From assembly GCA_024405855.1 (NCBI GenBank), contig JAKSNZ010000002.1, positions 59,811 to 123,810 of the forward strand: DNA of 64,000 nucleotides, given 5' to 3'. A program made the position numbers and the translations under genes. A model generated the notes under the pieces. It saw nothing but the letters and a program-made list of their open reading frames with translations, ran no database searches and was not told the DNA's origin. This document shows positions 62,539 through 64,000 of this stretch, one piece after another; position 1 is the first letter of the stretch; each line of letters opens with the position of its first letter. The stretch comes from Paludibacteraceae bacterium (lineage in GTDB: Bacteria > Bacteroidota > Bacteroidia > Bacteroidales > Paludibacteraceae).

Positions 62539-63246
62539 ATGAAAAAGACAGTTTTAATTATTGCTGCACTTATGACAGCAATGTGTGCAATGGCAAAAGA
62601 GAAATTTTATGTGTACATGAACGATGGTACCACAGATGAATATACAGTTGCAGACTGTGACAGTATAAGCTTTACTGAACCAAAGGCACCAACTACAGGT
62701 GAGGCTAAGACAAAGGACGGAACTATGGTTAAGTGGGTTCAACTGTGGGAGAATGGACCTAAGTTTGCAGAGTATAATGTAGGTGCCACCGCTGTAGGTG
62801 AGTACGGTGGCTACTACTGTTGGGGTGCTACAATAGACAAAGACCCTAAGGCTGAATATTACAAAGGTGAGGAAGATATCCAAGGCGGTGAGCATGACAC
62901 AGCCAAGAACCTGTGGGGCAGTAACTGGCGTATGCCATCAGATGCTGAATTCCAGGCTCTTATAGACAACTGTGATGTAGTGTGGAAATCTAAAGATGAG
63001 AGCGGATATGGTGTTGCAGGCAGACTCTATACAGGTAAAGATGACTACGCAGGCAACTCCGTATTTTTCCCCGCTGTGGGCTACTACTACAGTGGCATGG
63101 TCTTAGGCAGTCGCGGCAGCTATTGGAGTTCCACTCCTAATGGCAGTAGCACCGCCTACAGCCTGAACTTCGGCTCAGAAGATCAGAAAGTGAGCAGCAG
63201 CAACCGCTACGGCGGCCAGTCTGTGCGTGCAATTTTGGCAGAATAA
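62539..63246 (+). CDS. Secreted protein with FISUMP-related domain and variable C-terminus
   Basis: 235 residues with a signal peptide (ending CAMA). The next block, FYVYMNDGTTDEYTVADCDS, is a short N-terminal module common in Bacteroidales secreted proteins. The rest parallels the protein at 61073: VKWVQLWENGPKFAEYNVGA, GEYGGYYCWG, AKNLWGSNWRM, YWSSTPNGSSTAY and GQSVRAIL. The variable end reads AYSLNFGSEDQKV then SSSNRYGG, coded AGC AGC AGC AAC where the paralogue has TAC AGC GAC TAC. This suggests that both come from an AAC-rich template. Unlike its paralogue it has no lipobox. Confidence 0.8.
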   Translation: MKKTVLIIAALMTAMCAMAKEKFYVYMNDGTTDEYTVADCDSISFTEPKAPTTGEAKTKDGTMVKWVQLWENGPKFAEYNVGATAVGEYGGYYCWGATIDKDPKAEYYKGEEDIQGGEHDTAKNLWGSNWRMPSDAEFQALIDNCDVVWKSKDESGYGVAGRLYTGKDDYAGNSVFFPAVGYYYSGMVLGSRGSYWSSTPNGSSTAYSLNFGSEDQKVSSSNRYGGQSVRAILAE

Positions 63247-63267
63247 AAAATAAGCCACATAACGAAT

Positions 63268-63304
63268 CAAGCGGGTCAAGGTTTTGGAAATCTTGACCTG
63301 CTTG
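63268..63304 (+). terminator. Hairpin closing the secreted-protein cluster
   Basis: 13-bp stem with one G-T pair (63268-63280 with 63292-63304). The T-run is poor, so it may be a repeat rather than a strict terminator. Confidence 0.5.
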
Positions 63305-63318
63305 TTGTAACTTTACTC

Positions 63319-63384
63319 GTACCCTGCGGGTACTCGTGAAGGTAATTTACGCTCGGCAAAAAACAAAAAGCGGAACGCTTTTTT
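63319..63384. repeat. Intergenic palindromes before rpsO
   Basis: GTACCC-TGC-GGGTAC (63319-63333), flanked by ACTCGT-type words, then AAAAAGCG-GAA-CGCTTTTT (63365-63383), which can act as a terminator. The type resembles the palindrome arrays around the NADH dehydrogenase gene. Confidence 0.55.
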
Positions 63385-63468
63385 CAAAATATGTACATAT
63401 TTGTGAATATGTGAGCACGCTCCCAATTCACAAAATGTTCACATTTCCCAAAAAAAGTTTGCACTTTT

Positions 63469-63500
63469 TTTGGTTTTTTGCTCTCGCTTGTGTACCTTTG
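63469..63500 (+). promoter_or_regulatory. Promoter of rpsO
   Basis: TTTG (63469-63472), 20 bases, TACCTTTG (63493-63500); the ATG follows at 63525. Confidence 0.75.
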
Positions 63501-63524
63501 CACCCACTTTCAAAAACAAACTAT

Positions 63525-63794
63525 ATGTATTTGTCTAAAGAACAAAAAGAAGAAATCTTCGGGAAGTACGGAAAGTCCAAGACTGACACTGGTTCTCCAG
63601 AGAGCCAGATAGCATTATTCTCTGCCCGTATTGCCCATTTGCAGGAACACGTTGCTGCAAATCAGAAAGATTATAGCACACGTCGTGCTTTGGTTATGTT
63701 GGTTGGTAAACGCCGTCAACTTCTCAATTATCTTAAGGAGATTGATATTGAACGTTACCGTGCCATCATTAAAGAACTTGGAATACGTAAGTAA
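63525..63794 (+). CDS. rpsO: 30S ribosomal protein S15
   Basis: 89 residues, the standard S15 length. Conserved blocks are DTGSPESQIALFSARIAHLQ, KDYSTRRALVMLVGKRRQLL and the LNYLKEIDIERYRAIIKELGIR end. It binds the central domain of 16S rRNA early in assembly. The ATG at 63525 is certain because the upstream part of the frame crosses the promoter and palindromes. It is a single gene with its own promoter and terminator. Confidence 0.97.
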   Translation: MYLSKEQKEEIFGKYGKSKTDTGSPESQIALFSARIAHLQEHVAANQKDYSTRRALVMLVGKRRQLLNYLKEIDIERYRAIIKELGIRK

Positions 63795-63815
63795 CAGTTC
63801 TTTATTACTACTAAG

Positions 63816-63848
63816 AAAATCCAAAACTTTACGGTTTTGGATTTTTTT
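63816..63848 (+). terminator. Terminator of rpsO
   Basis: 12-bp perfect stem (63816-63827 with 63834-63845) around TTTACG, T-run. Confidence 0.9.
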
Positions 63849-63922
63849 TGTCCTATATAATAAGGTGTAAAAGTTGATTTTCAACTTTTTTCATCTTTTT
63901 TTGAAAAAAAGTTCAATTTTTT

Positions 63923-64000
63923 TTTGTTTGTATTAAAATTTGCACTACCTTTGCAATCCCTTTCCGAAAGGAAGTGGTGAAAGAGATCTTTGACAGACTG
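63923..64000 (+). promoter_or_regulatory. Strong promoter and leader at the right edge, possibly of an rRNA operon
   Basis: TTTG (63923-63926), 19 bases, TACCTTTG (63946-63953), with A/T-tracts just upstream. The following leader has a CTTTCC-GAAA-GGAAG hairpin and then GAGATCTTTGACAGACTG at the window end. The TCTTTGAC word resembles the leader of rRNA operons in Bacteroidota, but the 16S gene lies outside the window. Confidence 0.5.

Noticed and set aside
61000..63300. Complete diversity-generating retroelement
   Set aside because: I looked for a reverse transcriptase ORF and an AAC-rich template near the variable genes on both strands and found neither in the window; only target-like genes are seen.
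63336..63524. Longer S15 protein with a 63-residue extension
   Set aside because: The extension crosses a terminator-like hairpin and a full promoter; S15 proteins begin at the ATG at 63525.

Overview
The window reads as a chromosomal segment of a low-GC member of the Bacteroidota, most likely order Bacteroidales. The grounds are type IX secretion parts (a PorP/SprF protein, a GldJ-like lipoprotein, type A and type B C-terminal sorting domains), a fused SecDF, a CdaA-type diadenylate cyclase, FISUMP-type lipoproteins, Bacteroidales-style tRNAs, and dozens of promoters with the TAnnTTTG -7 element, several with a TTTG -33 element 19-20 bases upstream. Most of the window is ordinary core genome with dense, often overlapping genes.

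Layout. 1-7.8 kb: end of a type B sorted protein, PorP/SprF, PfkB sugar kinase, tRNA dihydrouridine synthase, U32 peptidase-family protein, large AsmA-like protein. 7.9-13.1 kb: PadR regulator with a PspC membrane protein, DNA polymerase I, family 2 glycosyltransferase. 13.1-16.2 kb (minus): acetyl-CoA hydrolase/transferase, CdaA, dihydropteroate synthase. 16.4-19.1 kb: GldJ-like lipoprotein overlapping an M16 peptidase. 19.2-21.9 kb (minus): TonB-like protein, LolC/E-type permease, RbfA, O-methyltransferase.

22.0-25.2 kb is the accessory highlight. A tRNA-Leu(UAA) gene is split by a 221-nt group I intron, for which a complete P1-P9 fold can be drawn. Its terminator is followed at once by a free-standing HNH endonuclease gene, a type II restriction-modification set (beta-class methyltransferase, endonuclease VII-like nuclease, XRE controller), and then a decayed second copy of the terminator-promoter-HNH unit.

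25.2-34.4 kb: FISUMP lipoprotein, ketopantoate reductase, RsmG, lipoprotein, metallo-hydrolase, Kef-type antiporter, CstA-like transporter, and an NAD-dependent epimerase fused to a zinc-ribbon-like tail. 34.4-36.5 kb: type II NADH dehydrogenase flanked by three minus-strand tRNAs and two arrays of related palindromes. 36.5-48.8 kb: YfhO-like protein, ftsX-DUF3098-uppP-truB-queA operon, secDF, secreted GH13 amylase with a type IX sorting tail. 48.8-60 kb: radical SAM/SPASM protein, TPR lipoprotein, a 58-residue membrane protein, parE, a membrane protein, purD, polysaccharide deacetylase, DUF2723 protein. 60.1-64 kb: serine acetyltransferase, three consecutive secreted proteins, rpsO, and a strong promoter at the right edge that may lead an rRNA operon.

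The two outer secreted proteins at 61-63 kb (and probably the one at 25.2 kb) end in hypervariable segments. Their differing codons look like randomised AAC codons, the mark of diversity-generating retroelement targets, although no reverse transcriptase lies in the window. DNA polymerase I carries a heptanucleotide tandem repeat exactly where the ExoI proofreading motif should be.
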